Below are positions 43,938-53,222 of a stretch of 64,000 nucleotides of DNA, in pieces. Positions within the stretch are counted from its first letter, which is position 1, and each line of letters opens with the position of its first letter. The stretch comes from CALINB01 sp938045325 (lineage in GTDB: Bacteria; Pseudomonadota; Alphaproteobacteria; Rhodospirillales; CALINB01), in contig JAYNQW010000001.1 of assembly GCA_038114465.1 (NCBI GenBank), positions 1-64,000 of the forward strand. Reading direction: 5' to 3'. Made by a program: the position numbers and the translations under genes. Under the pieces are notes generated by a model that saw only the letters and a list, made by a program, of their open reading frames with translations, did not search any database and was not told where the DNA came from.

Positions 43938-46904
43938 ATGGTAACACTGGCGGCCATTTCCGATAGCCTTACGTCGTCGGCCATCAATCAGCAGATCACC
44001 GGCTTGTCGCGTGGTGCGCGGCAACTGATTGAGGGTGGCCGGGTCGTACCAGTCGGTCTGGAATTGCCATCCTTAGCGCGTAATGGCGATACCAAAACCG
44101 TGACCGCCCGGGTCACAAATTCGGATGAATCCGTCACCACGGAATTCGAACTCACCTTCGAGAAAATCAGATCCGGTATTATCCGGGTCGAAGTTTCCAA
44201 TCCGAACGTTGCTTCGGAACGCTCCAGCACCTTCGATATTCACCTTGATAATGATGGCAGAATTGACGGTTTCGATACCAACGGAACCGGAACCGTCGAT
44301 ACGGTCAACACGCCGAATCTTAACTTCGCAACAAACGGCGCACTGTTCCAATTTAATTTCAATGATGCCCGGTTAAGCCCTATAAGCTTCAGCCAATTCA
44401 GTTTTCCCTCTGCAATTCTCGATATTCTGCAAGGGACCGGCAACCCGCCCATTACCGGCAGCAGCCTAAACTCGATTTCCGGCGCGACCGCCGGCAATGA
44501 TACCCTCACCGGTACGGCGGTCGCCGACAGCATCGACGGGCTTGCCGGTGATGACACCATCAGTGGCCTCGCTAGTTTCGATTTGATTTATGGTGGTGAT
44601 GGTAACGACATCATCGATGGGGCCACCGGTGACGATAATATTTTCGGTGACAATGACGATGACACCCTGATCGGCGGAATCGGCGACGACAGCCTCGATG
44701 GCGGCGCCGGTACGGATACCGTGAGCTTTGCCAGTGACGCGGCCGGTGTCACGGCGAGCCTCACGACCAACCGGGCGACCGACGGCAACGGCGACACGGA
44801 CACTTTAGCCAACATCGAAAACCTGACCGGATCCGGTTTCAACGACACGCTCACTGGGGACGGGAATACCAACACGCTTGACGGCGGCGCGGGTGATGAC
44901 ATCATTGACGGTGCGGCCGGCAACGATACCCTCATCGGCGGCACCGGCAACGATACGCTGACCGGTGGCACCGGTACTGACACAGCCGACTTTTCCGGCG
45001 ACGCAGCTGGCGTGACGGCCAACCTCGCCACTAACACGGCAACCGACGGTAATGGCGATACGGATACCCTCTCCGGCTTCGAGAACCTCACCGGCTCCGG
45101 TTTCAACGACACACTCACGGGTGATACCGGCGCAAACGTTTTGGATGGTGGGGCCGGTAACGATACCATCTCGGGCGGCGCGGGGAATGATACCATCACC
45201 GGCGGGACCGGCACCGATACCGCGACTTTCGCCAATGACGCCGCCGGCGTGACGGCCAGCCTCGCCACCAATACCGCCACCGATGGTAATGGTGACACCG
45301 ACACGTTCTCCGGCATCGAAAACCTCACCGGCTCCGGTTTCAATGACACATTGACGGGCGATACCAACGCCAACGTGATCGACGGCGGTGCCGGGAACGA
45401 TACGATTTCTGGCGGCGCAGGCAACGATACCCTGACCGGCGGAACCGGCACCGATACATTAACATTCGCGAATGACGGCGCGGGCGTGACGGCTAATCTT
45501 CAAACCAATACTGCGACGGACGGCAACGGCGATACGGATACCCTCTCCGGCTTCGAGAACCTCACCGGCTCCGGTTTCAACGACACACTCACGGGTGATA
45601 CCGGCGCAAACGTTTTGGATGGTGGGGCCGGTAACGATACCATCTCGGGCGGCGCGGGGAATGATACCATCACCGGCGGGACCGGCACCGATACCGCGAC
45701 TTTCGCCAATGACGCCGCCGGCGTGACGGCCAGCCTCGCCACCAATACCGCCACCGATGGTAATGGTGACACCGACACGTTCTCCGGCATCGAAAACCTC
45801 ACCGGCTCCGGTTTCAATGACACATTGACGGGCGATACCAACGCCAACGTGATCGACGGCGGTGCCGGGAACGATACGATTTCTGGCGGCGCAGGCAACG
45901 ATACCCTGACCGGCGGAACCGGCACCGATACATTAACATTCGCGAATGACGGCGCGGGCGTGACGGCTAATCTTCAAACCAATACTGCGACGGACGGCAA
46001 CGGCGATACGGATACCCTCTCCGGCTTCGAGAACCTCACCGGCTCAGGTTTCAACGACACGCTGACCGGCGATGCGAACGCGAACGTGATTACTGGCGGG
46101 GCCGGTAATGACACCATCGACGGGGGCGGCGGTAACGACACCCTCATCAGTGGAGCTGGTGATGATGGCTTTGACGGCGGAACGGGTACGGACACCCTTG
46201 ATTTCTCTGGCGATGGCGCGGGTGTGACCGCCAATCTTCAAGCCGGCACGGCAACGGACGGCTCCGGCGGATCGGATACAATTTCAAATACTGAGAATTT
46301 GACCGGCTCCGGTTTTAACGACACGCTGACCGGTGATACGGGCGCGAACGTGATTGCTGGTGGGGCCGGTAACGACACAATCTCGGGCGGGGCCGGCAAC
46401 GATATCCTCACCGGTGGTACGGGAACAGACACGCTGAGCTTTGCAAGTGACAGCGCCGGTGTGACGGCAAACCTCGGCGCCAACACGGCAACCGACGGCA
46501 ATGGTGATACGGATACGCTTTCCGGTTTCGAAAATCTGACCGGCTCGAATTTCAACGACGATCTTACGGGTGATACCGCTGCCAATACCATCGATGGCGG
46601 TACGGGCAACGATACGATTACCGGCGGAACCGGTGATGACACGCTCACGGGCGGGACAGGCGACGATACCTTCGTTATCGTCGATGGCACCGGCGCTGAG
46701 ACGATCACCGACTTTACGGCTGGAGTCGCAATCGATGATACGATCGACCTCTCAGGTGTGGCGGCGCTCAATAATTTCGGCGATGTTTTGGCCAACACGA
46801 CCGATGTGCTCGGCAACGCCGTGATCAACCTCGGCGGCGGTTCGACACTCACGTTGACAGGCGTAACATCGGCCCAACTCGACAGTTCCGACTTTACGTT
46901 CTAA
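43938..46904 (+). CDS. RTX (haemolysin-type calcium-binding) repeat protein
   Basis: A 988-residue acidic protein without signal peptide. Residues 1-185 are unique. From about 185 it consists of glycine-rich GGxGxDxxx nonapeptides (for example GGAGNDTIS, GGTGTDTLT) arranged in eight copies of a 79-residue module that also carries a DGNGDTDTLSGFENLTGS-like segment. The C-terminal 80 residues (DDTFVIVDGTGAETITDF to DSSDFTF) are the typical RTX end recognised by a type I exporter. It would fold in Ca2+ after secretion and act as a surface or released protein. No toxin, protease or adhesin domain is seen, and no exporter genes are adjacent. Confidence 0.9.
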   Translation: MVTLAAISDSLTSSAINQQITGLSRGARQLIEGGRVVPVGLELPSLARNGDTKTVTARVTNSDESVTTEFELTFEKIRSGIIRVEVSNPNVASERSSTFDIHLDNDGRIDGFDTNGTGTVDTVNTPNLNFATNGALFQFNFNDARLSPISFSQFSFPSAILDILQGTGNPPITGSSLNSISGATAGNDTLTGTAVADSIDGLAGDDTISGLASFDLIYGGDGNDIIDGATGDDNIFGDNDDDTLIGGIGDDSLDGGAGTDTVSFASDAAGVTASLTTNRATDGNGDTDTLANIENLTGSGFNDTLTGDGNTNTLDGGAGDDIIDGAAGNDTLIGGTGNDTLTGGTGTDTADFSGDAAGVTANLATNTATDGNGDTDTLSGFENLTGSGFNDTLTGDTGANVLDGGAGNDTISGGAGNDTITGGTGTDTATFANDAAGVTASLATNTATDGNGDTDTFSGIENLTGSGFNDTLTGDTNANVIDGGAGNDTISGGAGNDTLTGGTGTDTLTFANDGAGVTANLQTNTATDGNGDTDTLSGFENLTGSGFNDTLTGDTGANVLDGGAGNDTISGGAGNDTITGGTGTDTATFANDAAGVTASLATNTATDGNGDTDTFSGIENLTGSGFNDTLTGDTNANVIDGGAGNDTISGGAGNDTLTGGTGTDTLTFANDGAGVTANLQTNTATDGNGDTDTLSGFENLTGSGFNDTLTGDANANVITGGAGNDTIDGGGGNDTLISGAGDDGFDGGTGTDTLDFSGDGAGVTANLQAGTATDGSGGSDTISNTENLTGSGFNDTLTGDTGANVIAGGAGNDTISGGAGNDILTGGTGTDTLSFASDSAGVTANLGANTATDGNGDTDTLSGFENLTGSNFNDDLTGDTAANTIDGGTGNDTITGGTGDDTLTGGTGDDTFVIVDGTGAETITDFTAGVAIDDTIDLSGVAALNNFGDVLANTTDVLGNAVINLGGGSTLTLTGVTSAQLDSSDFTF
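45054..46045 (+). repeat. 474-bp tandem duplication in RTX gene
   Basis: Two copies of a 474-bp unit (45054-45527 and 45528-46001) are identical base for base, followed by 44 further identical bases to 46045. Each unit is two 79-residue modules, 158 codons, so the frame is kept. Neighbouring modules have the same protein pattern but diverged codons, so this duplication is recent. Confidence 0.92.
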
Positions 46905-46912
46905 TCGAAGCA

Positions 46913-47245
46913 CTAGCCGTTTTTGTATTCGATTTCGAGAACCTTTACGACTTCACCGGAAACGTTGGTCGCATTGTGTTCGATCGTCGCTTTCCGGAAA
47001 TTCGTCGTGCCGGGTGAATAATTCACCATGCGTACATTGTCTTCGCTATCGACGATCCTTAAGCAACCGCCCGATTGCTGCACGGTGACATAATCCCAAT
47101 CGTGCAAATGCCAGCCGGTTTGCTCGCCGGGATGAAACACCCACTCACTAATTCGCGTGGTCTCGTTATCGAGCAACACGGTTTCGGTCGCGATTTTTGC
47201 ATCCGGCTCCTGCTGAGCAGTTTTATCGGGCAATTTTTTCGACAT
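46913..47245 (-). CDS. Cupin-domain protein, 110 residues
   Basis: A compact single-domain cupin: SEWVFHPGEQTGWHLHDWDYVTVQQSGGCLRIV with the His-x-His pair of motif 1 in WHLHDWDYV, and a motif 2 region ATIEHNATNVSGEVVKVLEIEY. It probably binds a metal and a small ligand. It lies 7 bases after the SDR gene on the same strand and may belong to that operon. There is no clear Shine-Dalgarno. Confidence 0.78.
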   Translation of the reverse strand: MSKKLPDKTAQQEPDAKIATETVLLDNETTRISEWVFHPGEQTGWHLHDWDYVTVQQSGGCLRIVDSEDNVRMVNYSPGTTNFRKATIEHNATNVSGEVVKVLEIEYKNG

Positions 47246-47252
47246 ATTAAAT

Positions 47253-47996
47253 TTACGTTTGAAGGCCGCCGTTTGCCTGAATCATTTGACCGTTCACGAC
47301 GGCGCCCTGGTCTGTCACCAGCATGGAAACGATGGCGCCGATATCTTCGGGTTCACCCAACCGGCCGATCGGAATTTCCTGACCCCAACGCGCGATACGA
47401 TCCTGAACGGTGCGATCCTCTTGAGTTGTCGCGGTCGGGCCCGGCGAAATCAAATTAACAGTAATGCCTTGCGGGCCGAGCTCCTTGCCAAGCGCTTTGG
47501 TCATCCCCCAAAGCGCATGCTTGCTCGCAGAGATATGCGAGCCGTTAAGGTAACCGCGCATCGCCTGCATGCCGGCGAAATTGATGACCCGGCCCCAGCC
47601 ACGCTCAACCATGCCCGGGCAGCATAAACGAATCAGCCAAAAGACTGATTGCAGATTGGTGGTCATCACGTTGTCCCATTCCGCTTCATCCATTTCAAAG
47701 ATCGGTGAATGAGGCCGGATCGCAGCGTTATTCACCAACACATCGATCTTACCGAAGTGGCTAAGGGAGTCTTCGGCAAGCTGTTCAACTTGCTCGCGCT
47801 TTCCCATATCGGCAAGCACACTAATTGCATCGACGCCGCAAGCCTTCATATCCTTCACGGCCTTATCGCAAGCGTCTTGATTTTTAGTACCATTAATAAC
47901 GATGTTATAGCCGTCTTGGGCCAACCTTAACGCGACACCATAACCGATGTTCCGGCTCGATCCGGTAATCAATGCAACTTTGCGGCCTTCACTCAT
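47253..47996 (-). CDS. SDR-family protein with altered active site
   Basis: The 247-residue protein has TGSSRNIGYG as NAD(P) motif and VLVNNAAI, and ends like FabG-type reductases. The catalytic region reads VINFAGMQAMRGYLNGSHISASKHAL: Lys is kept, but the Tyr four residues before it is Ile, and the usual Ser is Gly. It may therefore be a non-canonical oxidoreductase or a binding protein. aaggaag precedes the ATG. It lies 15 bases after the MmgE/PrpD gene, on the same strand, followed by the cupin gene. Confidence 0.82.
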   Translation of the reverse strand: MSEGRKVALITGSSRNIGYGVALRLAQDGYNIVINGTKNQDACDKAVKDMKACGVDAISVLADMGKREQVEQLAEDSLSHFGKIDVLVNNAAIRPHSPIFEMDEAEWDNVMTTNLQSVFWLIRLCCPGMVERGWGRVINFAGMQAMRGYLNGSHISASKHALWGMTKALGKELGPQGITVNLISPGPTATTQEDRTVQDRIARWGQEIPIGRLGEPEDIGAIVSMLVTDQGAVVNGQMIQANGGLQT

Positions 47997-48011
47997 TACA
48001 CTTCCTTTCCG

Positions 48012-49370
48012 TTATTTCGCTAACGCGACACGCTCCATAATCGAATGCACGTTATCTAAGTTATCCATATTTTCGACGAGTTCGATAATCTCTTCCGCTG
48101 CTTGTTTCGGCATGGCCGGCTCGACACAATCGCGGAATTTTGTGAGCCGTTCGTCACGGGTCAACGGCACACCCCAAAGTCCGCGCGGTTTATCGCAACG
48201 TTCTTGTAACTCTCTTCCGTCTTTCGTTTTAACTGTGACAATAGCGTAGGTATCGGGAAAATCGAGCGTGATATCTTCACGCATATTAAGATGTATGCGA
48301 GGCAACAGATCCTCGATATCCTTTGAGAACCGGCGCTCGTCGGAAAAACTCTCGACCTTGATCGACCGGTCAATCAACGCGAGCGCCGTTGCATACTGCA
48401 CACTGAATTTACCATCAAGCCCAGTGATCGGTTGCGGCCTGTTCACATACTCCATAACGGGGAAATCGACATTGACCGATTCAATTTCTTCGGGTCTGAG
48501 ATCATGCTTTGCAACGAGTTCCAATGTGGCATCAATAGGCCGGTGGGTATAATAGTTACACGGATGTTTTTTAAAACCGACACCAGGGTCGATCATCCGG
48601 TAGGGATTGCCGAAATCCTTTAAGAACAATTCCATATCGCAATTTTCATTGCCGTAGAACAAATCGAAGAAATCACCCTTACCGAAAATATCGTCACTTG
48701 CCGTCCAACCAAGCTTGGCAAGTTCAGCCGCCTCGATACCCATACGCGCGGCGTGGCCGCTGTGCGACGATTTGGTCATGGACCCCGTGTTTGCCGACAT
48801 GGAACCGGCACGCGAGCCGGCGATACCGTAACACATGAGAAATTCATCGCGGTTGAGGCCGAGCAACACCCCGGCTGCCGTGGTCGCGCCCATGGTGCCG
48901 GACACGCCGGGTTTATGGAACGTGCTGCCCGGGCGCACTCGAATTGATGCCGCGCGCATTTTGCCCTGCACTTCGAAACACAACACAATAGCGCGCAAAA
49001 TTTCTTTACCGGAAAAGTTATATTTTTCCGACAGAGCCAAAATCGCCGGCAACGTCGGCGAAGTCGGATGGTTCAACGGCCACCAGGTGTTGTCATAATC
49101 AAGCGCATGCGCGAGGCACCCGTTCGAGTAGGCTGCGTTCAGGGCGTTCGATTTAAAGCCTCCGCCGATGACCGTGGATTCTTCTTTGCCCCCAAGCGCC
49201 TCCGTATAAGCGATCGCTTTCTGGCCCAAGCCAAGCGGCTCACGAAGAGCCGCAATCATCACGCCAATACCATCGAGGGTCACTTGACGCGCAATCTCAA
49301 TCGCTTCATCGGGAATATCTTCGAGCTTTGTTGCGATCAATTTGTCGACGAGATCACCAGTTCTACTCAT
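48012..49370 (-). CDS. MmgE/PrpD-family protein
   Basis: The 452-residue protein is full length for the family of 2-methylcitrate dehydratase and cis-aconitate decarboxylase. Recognisable blocks are AYSNGCLAHALDYDNTWWPLNHPTSPTLPAILA, GVSGTMGATTAAGVLLGL, SMTKSSHSGHAARMGIEAAELAKLG and a KHPCNYYTHRPIDA segment with the active-site-like Lys/His. It should dehydrate or decarboxylate a tricarboxylic or related hydroxyacid. gaaggga precedes the ATG. It sits in a minus-strand run with the Gfo/Idh gene upstream and the SDR and cupin genes downstream. Confidence 0.87.
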   Translation of the reverse strand: MSRTGDLVDKLIATKLEDIPDEAIEIARQVTLDGIGVMIAALREPLGLGQKAIAYTEALGGKEESTVIGGGFKSNALNAAYSNGCLAHALDYDNTWWPLNHPTSPTLPAILALSEKYNFSGKEILRAIVLCFEVQGKMRAASIRVRPGSTFHKPGVSGTMGATTAAGVLLGLNRDEFLMCYGIAGSRAGSMSANTGSMTKSSHSGHAARMGIEAAELAKLGWTASDDIFGKGDFFDLFYGNENCDMELFLKDFGNPYRMIDPGVGFKKHPCNYYTHRPIDATLELVAKHDLRPEEIESVNVDFPVMEYVNRPQPITGLDGKFSVQYATALALIDRSIKVESFSDERRFSKDIEDLLPRIHLNMREDITLDFPDTYAIVTVKTKDGRELQERCDKPRGLWGVPLTRDERLTKFRDCVEPAMPKQAAEEIIELVENMDNLDNVHSIMERVALAK

Positions 49371-49390
49371 TTAACTTCCCTTCTAAAAAA

Positions 49391-50614
49391 TTAAATACCA
49401 CTAAAGTCAGCATCAACCCACTTGCGTTTTTGAGATGATTCATTGCCGGCATTAAGTATCCGGTGGATGCGTAAACCGTCTTCGTAATTGGGGCGGCACT
49501 CGTAATCATTGATAATGGCATCGTGAAAGGCAGCCCAAGTTTGTGCGATACAGAACACGCCTTTTTGTTCGTCAATGCCGGACACTTTATAATATTTATC
49601 CGGAACTTCCATCGGATGGAAATCCCGTTGTAATCGTTCGGGCGAAATGGGATCGGCGATATATTCATCAATATCGACTCTATTGCCGAAAAGTTGATAC
49701 GAGCCGCGTTTTGGATCGCCGTCGCCGGATTCTTTTTTCCAATTTTTAGTCGATTGTTCGGTACCGAGATACAGCATGCCTTCGGTGCCGTAAATTTCAA
49801 ATCGGTCGCCGGATCCAAACCAACCGGTTTGACTCATGTGTAATGTCCCCGTTGCGCCGCCGTCGGTTTGAAGCAAGTACACCATGTTGTCGACTTGATC
49901 GCTTTTGATTACGCCACCGGTATCGACTGCAGCGCGCTCCGGTACTTTGAGAGAGTAATCACAAGACACCGAAACGATTTCTTGGTTAAGAATGCCACGA
50001 ATCCGTTCGAGACTCCGGCCACTGCGATAACCAGGCTGTCCACCCATCGATGACTGAAACAACCATTGCCGATGCGACGGCCGTGGCACGATGTAATTGC
50101 TGACAATATCACTAATACTGAATGTGATCGGTTTGCCAATGTAGCCATCCGCGATGAGATCGCTCATGTAACGCACCACCGGATGATGATGGAATTGATA
50201 GCTCACGACCGTTTTGACATTTTTTTCTTTCGCCATGTCATACATTTCCTGCGCCTGATCGCTGTTCAGACCCATGGGAAATTCGTTATAAACATGCTTT
50301 CCGGCTCTTAGCGCCGGCATGGCGACTTGGTGATGATAGGCCGGTCGCACGGATACGCACACAATATCAAGATCGGTTAACTCATCAACCATGCGTTCAA
50401 CGGAATCAAACGCGTGGGGAATACCGAAATGATCGGCGCTTTCTTGGGCGGTTTCCATGCGCGTGGTACACGTAGCCACCACTTCAAATTTATCCGGTAG
50501 CGCCAATAACGCGGGTATATGGGTACGAACAGCAAAACGCTCGCGGCCATCCGGGCTATGAGCGAACCCTGCTCCAACGACAGCAACCTTCAACCTTTGG
50601 CCCGTAGACGCCAT
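49391..50614 (-). CDS. Gfo/Idh/MocA-family protein lacking the EKP lysine
   Basis: The 407-residue protein has an N-terminal Rossmann fold (VAVVGAGFAHSPDGRERF with an inserted loop) and the family's C-terminal domain. Where nearly all members have Glu-Lys-Pro, it has E111-F112-P113 (HVYNEFPMGLNSDQA). Without that Lys the usual hydride-transfer chemistry is doubtful. gggaggag precedes the ATG. It opens the minus-strand unit with MmgE/PrpD, SDR and cupin. Confidence 0.85.
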   Translation of the reverse strand: MASTGQRLKVAVVGAGFAHSPDGRERFAVRTHIPALLALPDKFEVVATCTTRMETAQESADHFGIPHAFDSVERMVDELTDLDIVCVSVRPAYHHQVAMPALRAGKHVYNEFPMGLNSDQAQEMYDMAKEKNVKTVVSYQFHHHPVVRYMSDLIADGYIGKPITFSISDIVSNYIVPRPSHRQWLFQSSMGGQPGYRSGRSLERIRGILNQEIVSVSCDYSLKVPERAAVDTGGVIKSDQVDNMVYLLQTDGGATGTLHMSQTGWFGSGDRFEIYGTEGMLYLGTEQSTKNWKKESGDGDPKRGSYQLFGNRVDIDEYIADPISPERLQRDFHPMEVPDKYYKVSGIDEQKGVFCIAQTWAAFHDAIINDYECRPNYEDGLRIHRILNAGNESSQKRKWVDADFSGI

Positions 50615-50669
50615 TCGTCATCTCCTCCCGTTTATTATTTTTATATGCGGCTGAAGCACCGCAGAATGT

Positions 50670-51266
50670 TTAGCGTAATGTGTAACCAAGAACGGCTAAA
50701 GCGATCATAATGATCCCGGCGATGACGAGCCAGGATTTATTTGATGATGCCGGCTCGGCAGGCTCAACAGCGGGAATCGGAACCTCTTCACATTCTTGAG
50801 CCGAACTCGCAGCACTAGAGACACCCGTTGCCGCGAGGTGTTCAACAAAATTTGCGAAAAATTCATCGGCAAGTTTCTTCGAAGTCGAGTCGATCAAACG
50901 CTGTCCCACTTGGGCGATTTTCCCGCCAACGGAAGCTTTCGCCGAATAAGATAAAACCGTCTCGCCGTTCTCCTCGATCATGGAAACCGTTGCACTGCCA
51001 CTGCCAAACCCAGCGGCGCCGCCCTTGCCTTTGCCTGAAATCGTATAACCGTTGGGTGGGTCCATGTCCGATAAGGTGACGTCACCGGCGAACTTCGCCT
51101 TTACCGGTCCGATCTTAAGCGTGACTTTCGCCTTGAGTTCCGTATCGGAAACTTTTTCGACCGTATCGCAACCGGGAATACTCGCCTTTAAGACCTCCGG
51201 ATCGTTCAGGGCATCCCAAACGGCTTGCCGCGGGGCGGGAATACGGTATTCACCAGTCATATCCAT
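50670..51266 (-). CDS. CoxG-type SRPBCC protein with membrane anchor
   Basis: The 198-residue protein has an N-terminal SRPBCC/START domain of the CoxG type (EYRIPAPRQAVWDALNDPEVLKASIPGCDTVEKV, then VGGKIAQVGQRLIDSTSKKLADEFF). A Pro/Glu linker and a single C-terminal hydrophobic helix (SWLVIAGIIMIALAVLGY) follow, which would anchor it in the inner membrane. CoxG normally recruits CO dehydrogenase to the membrane, but no cox genes are nearby, so the lipid- or ligand-binding role here is open. The ATG at 51266 follows ttggag. Confidence 0.87.
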   Translation of the reverse strand: MDMTGEYRIPAPRQAVWDALNDPEVLKASIPGCDTVEKVSDTELKAKVTLKIGPVKAKFAGDVTLSDMDPPNGYTISGKGKGGAAGFGSGSATVSMIEENGETVLSYSAKASVGGKIAQVGQRLIDSTSKKLADEFFANFVEHLAATGVSSAASSAQECEEVPIPAVEPAEPASSNKSWLVIAGIIMIALAVLGYTLR

Positions 51267-51421
51267 CGAATCAGTCTCCAAAATACGTTCGCGCGCTGTT
51301 TTATCACGAACCGCCGGCCAGGACCATTGGCCATGTTCCCGACTGGCTTATATATTATTGTCCTTGAAGAAAGTTCTCGACAATATCGTTTTCCAGGGCG
51401 TGAACATGAAGGCATAAGGTG

Positions 51422-52687
51422 ATGGAAAAAACCGCTGTCGAAAAAATACTGGCCCGGGTCACGGGCCAGGCTGAAATCAAGCCCGGCGAGATTATCTATC
51501 CGGAGCCTGATACCATCATTATGCACGATGGCCATGCGCATAAATTTCTACGCGAGCTTTGCGAGATGGGCGTTAAAGACCTCTGGCACCCCGAACGCAT
51601 CATGATTGCGATGGACCACCGAGTCCCGGCCCTCAACCCAAGCATCGCACAAAGTCACAAAGAAACACGCGAATACGTTAAAAAATATAATATTGGTCAC
51701 TTTTTCGATATCGGCGATTCTGGCATCACGCATCAACTTCAAATCGAACGCGGGTTTGCACGACCTGGGACTTTTATCGTCACCCGCGACGGACACTCGC
51801 CGACCGGTGGCGCTGTCGGTTGTTTTGCGATTTCCATCGGCCAGGACATCCTACCATACCTGGCCCTCGGTAACTCCTGGCTTCGCGTGCCGGAAACCCT
51901 GCGTATGAACCTAACCGGCGAAACGGGGCCCGGGGTATTGCCGCGCGATGTCGCGCAATCGTGTGCAAAACTGATCGGCCCCGATCAAGCGGATAACCGC
52001 GTGATTGAATTCGGCGGCGCATATGTCGAAAACCTCAGCATCGACGGGCGCATGGTACTCTGTAATATCATGGTCGAAATCGATGCGGTCAGCGCATTTA
52101 TCAATCCAGATCAAAAATGTATCGATTATGTCCGCGACCTCACGGACCAGCCGTTCACGCCGGTGACCAGCGATGATAATGCGCAATATGCCGAAACGCT
52201 GGAGCTTGATGTTTCAACTATAGAGCCCATTGTTGCGGCACCGCCGGATCCGGATAACGTTATGCCCATTTCGAGCGTTGCCGGAAAGCAGATCCATCAA
52301 ATATTCATCGGCACTTGTGCGGGCGGCATGCTCGACGATATTCGCGCCGCCGCAAGCATATTGAAAGGTCGGCGTGTCGCACCAGGGGTGCGCGCACTTG
52401 TGGCCCCCTCGACCCAACGCATCCTCGAACAGGCGACGAAGGAGGGGCTGATCAGTACGCTCACGCAAGCGGGAGCCACGATCATGGTGCCGGGTTGTGC
52501 CGCGTGCTCGGGCTCGACGGGGCCGCTGGCCGACGGCGAACGCTGCATGACCACGGCAACGTCGAACAAACCGGGGCGCATGGGCAGCAAAAACGCCGAG
52601 ATTTATATCGCGAACGCTGAAACGGTTGCGGCAAGCGCGGTCGCGGGCAAAATCATCGACCCGAGAGACATTGTGAGTCCATCATGA
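51422..52687 (+). CDS. Aconitase-family large subunit (LeuC/HacA-like paralogue)
   Basis: The 421-residue protein aligns in layout with archaeal-type isopropylmalate or homoaconitate dehydratase large subunits. The 4Fe-4S cysteines are visible as Cys in FIGTCAGGML and two in VPGCAACSG. The usual GDSHT...GA block reads RDGHSPTGGAVG. It is not the leucine enzyme, because a canonical leuCD pair lies at 62388-64000. It overlaps the small-subunit gene by ATGA. It probably isomerises or dehydrates a hydroxyacid other than isopropylmalate, in the cytosol. Confidence 0.83.
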   Translation: MEKTAVEKILARVTGQAEIKPGEIIYPEPDTIIMHDGHAHKFLRELCEMGVKDLWHPERIMIAMDHRVPALNPSIAQSHKETREYVKKYNIGHFFDIGDSGITHQLQIERGFARPGTFIVTRDGHSPTGGAVGCFAISIGQDILPYLALGNSWLRVPETLRMNLTGETGPGVLPRDVAQSCAKLIGPDQADNRVIEFGGAYVENLSIDGRMVLCNIMVEIDAVSAFINPDQKCIDYVRDLTDQPFTPVTSDDNAQYAETLELDVSTIEPIVAAPPDPDNVMPISSVAGKQIHQIFIGTCAGGMLDDIRAAASILKGRRVAPGVRALVAPSTQRILEQATKEGLISTLTQAGATIMVPGCAACSGSTGPLADGERCMTTATSNKPGRMGSKNAEIYIANAETVAASAVAGKIIDPRDIVSPS

Positions 52688-53217
52688 CGGAGGCACTGAT
52701 ATTTGAAGGCCGCTGTTGGACATTCGGCGATGATGTATCGAACGACGATGGTTTGATGGATCGAAATTTTTTCCGTAACCGAATCTTCGAGCCCGATCAA
52801 CTCGCACCGCACGTTCTTGAGCCCCTGAGTCCTGCATTTGCCAAAGAAGCGCAGCCAGGCGATATCATTGTCGCCGGGAAACGGTTTTGTCACGGCAATC
52901 CGCACCCACAAGGTTGCATCGGCTTGAAGGAGCGCGGCATTGCCGCCATCGTCGAAAGCGTGCAGAACACGCCCTACCGGCTGATGGTCACGATGGGTGT
53001 TCCGTTTTTGCCGTTTGCAAATGATGTCACCAAACAAGCGAATGACGGCGACCACGTCCGCCTCGATATCGCGAAGGGTACGTTCGAAAATTTAACGTCC
53101 GGGAAATCCTTACAATACGAACCGTTGCCCGAATTTCTCATAGCGATCATCGCCGCCGGCGGATCGAAAGATCATGTCAAAAAACGGCTGATCGAAGCGG
53201 GCAAAATCCCGGCTTAG
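52684..53217 (+). CDS. Aconitase-family small subunit with altered substrate loop
   Basis: The 177-residue partner of the preceding gene has the swivelling-domain layout (FEGRCWTFGDDVSNDDGLMDRNFF, FAKEAQPGDIIVAGKRF, KERGIAAIVES). The signature FGCGSSRE loop of LeuD-type subunits, whose Ser and Arg hold the substrate, is replaced by FCHGNPHPQG (residues about 68-77). The substrate or even the chemistry must differ from leucine biosynthesis. Start overlaps the large-subunit stop (ATGA). Confidence 0.8.
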   Translation: MTEALIFEGRCWTFGDDVSNDDGLMDRNFFRNRIFEPDQLAPHVLEPLSPAFAKEAQPGDIIVAGKRFCHGNPHPQGCIGLKERGIAAIVESVQNTPYRLMVTMGVPFLPFANDVTKQANDGDHVRLDIAKGTFENLTSGKSLQYEPLPEFLIAIIAAGGSKDHVKKRLIEAGKIPA

Positions 53218-53222
53218 GATTA

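Noticed and set aside
44588..46852. Long minus-strand open frames opposite the RTX gene, rich in Pro, Ser and Val
   Set aside because: They mirror the Gly/Asp/Thr-rich repeats of the plus-strand gene, have no ribosome binding sites and recur with the repeat period, so they are antisense shadows.
50670..51266. Evidence for carbon monoxide oxidation
   Set aside because: CoxG-type proteins are widespread without CO dehydrogenase, and no coxL, coxM or coxS gene is present.
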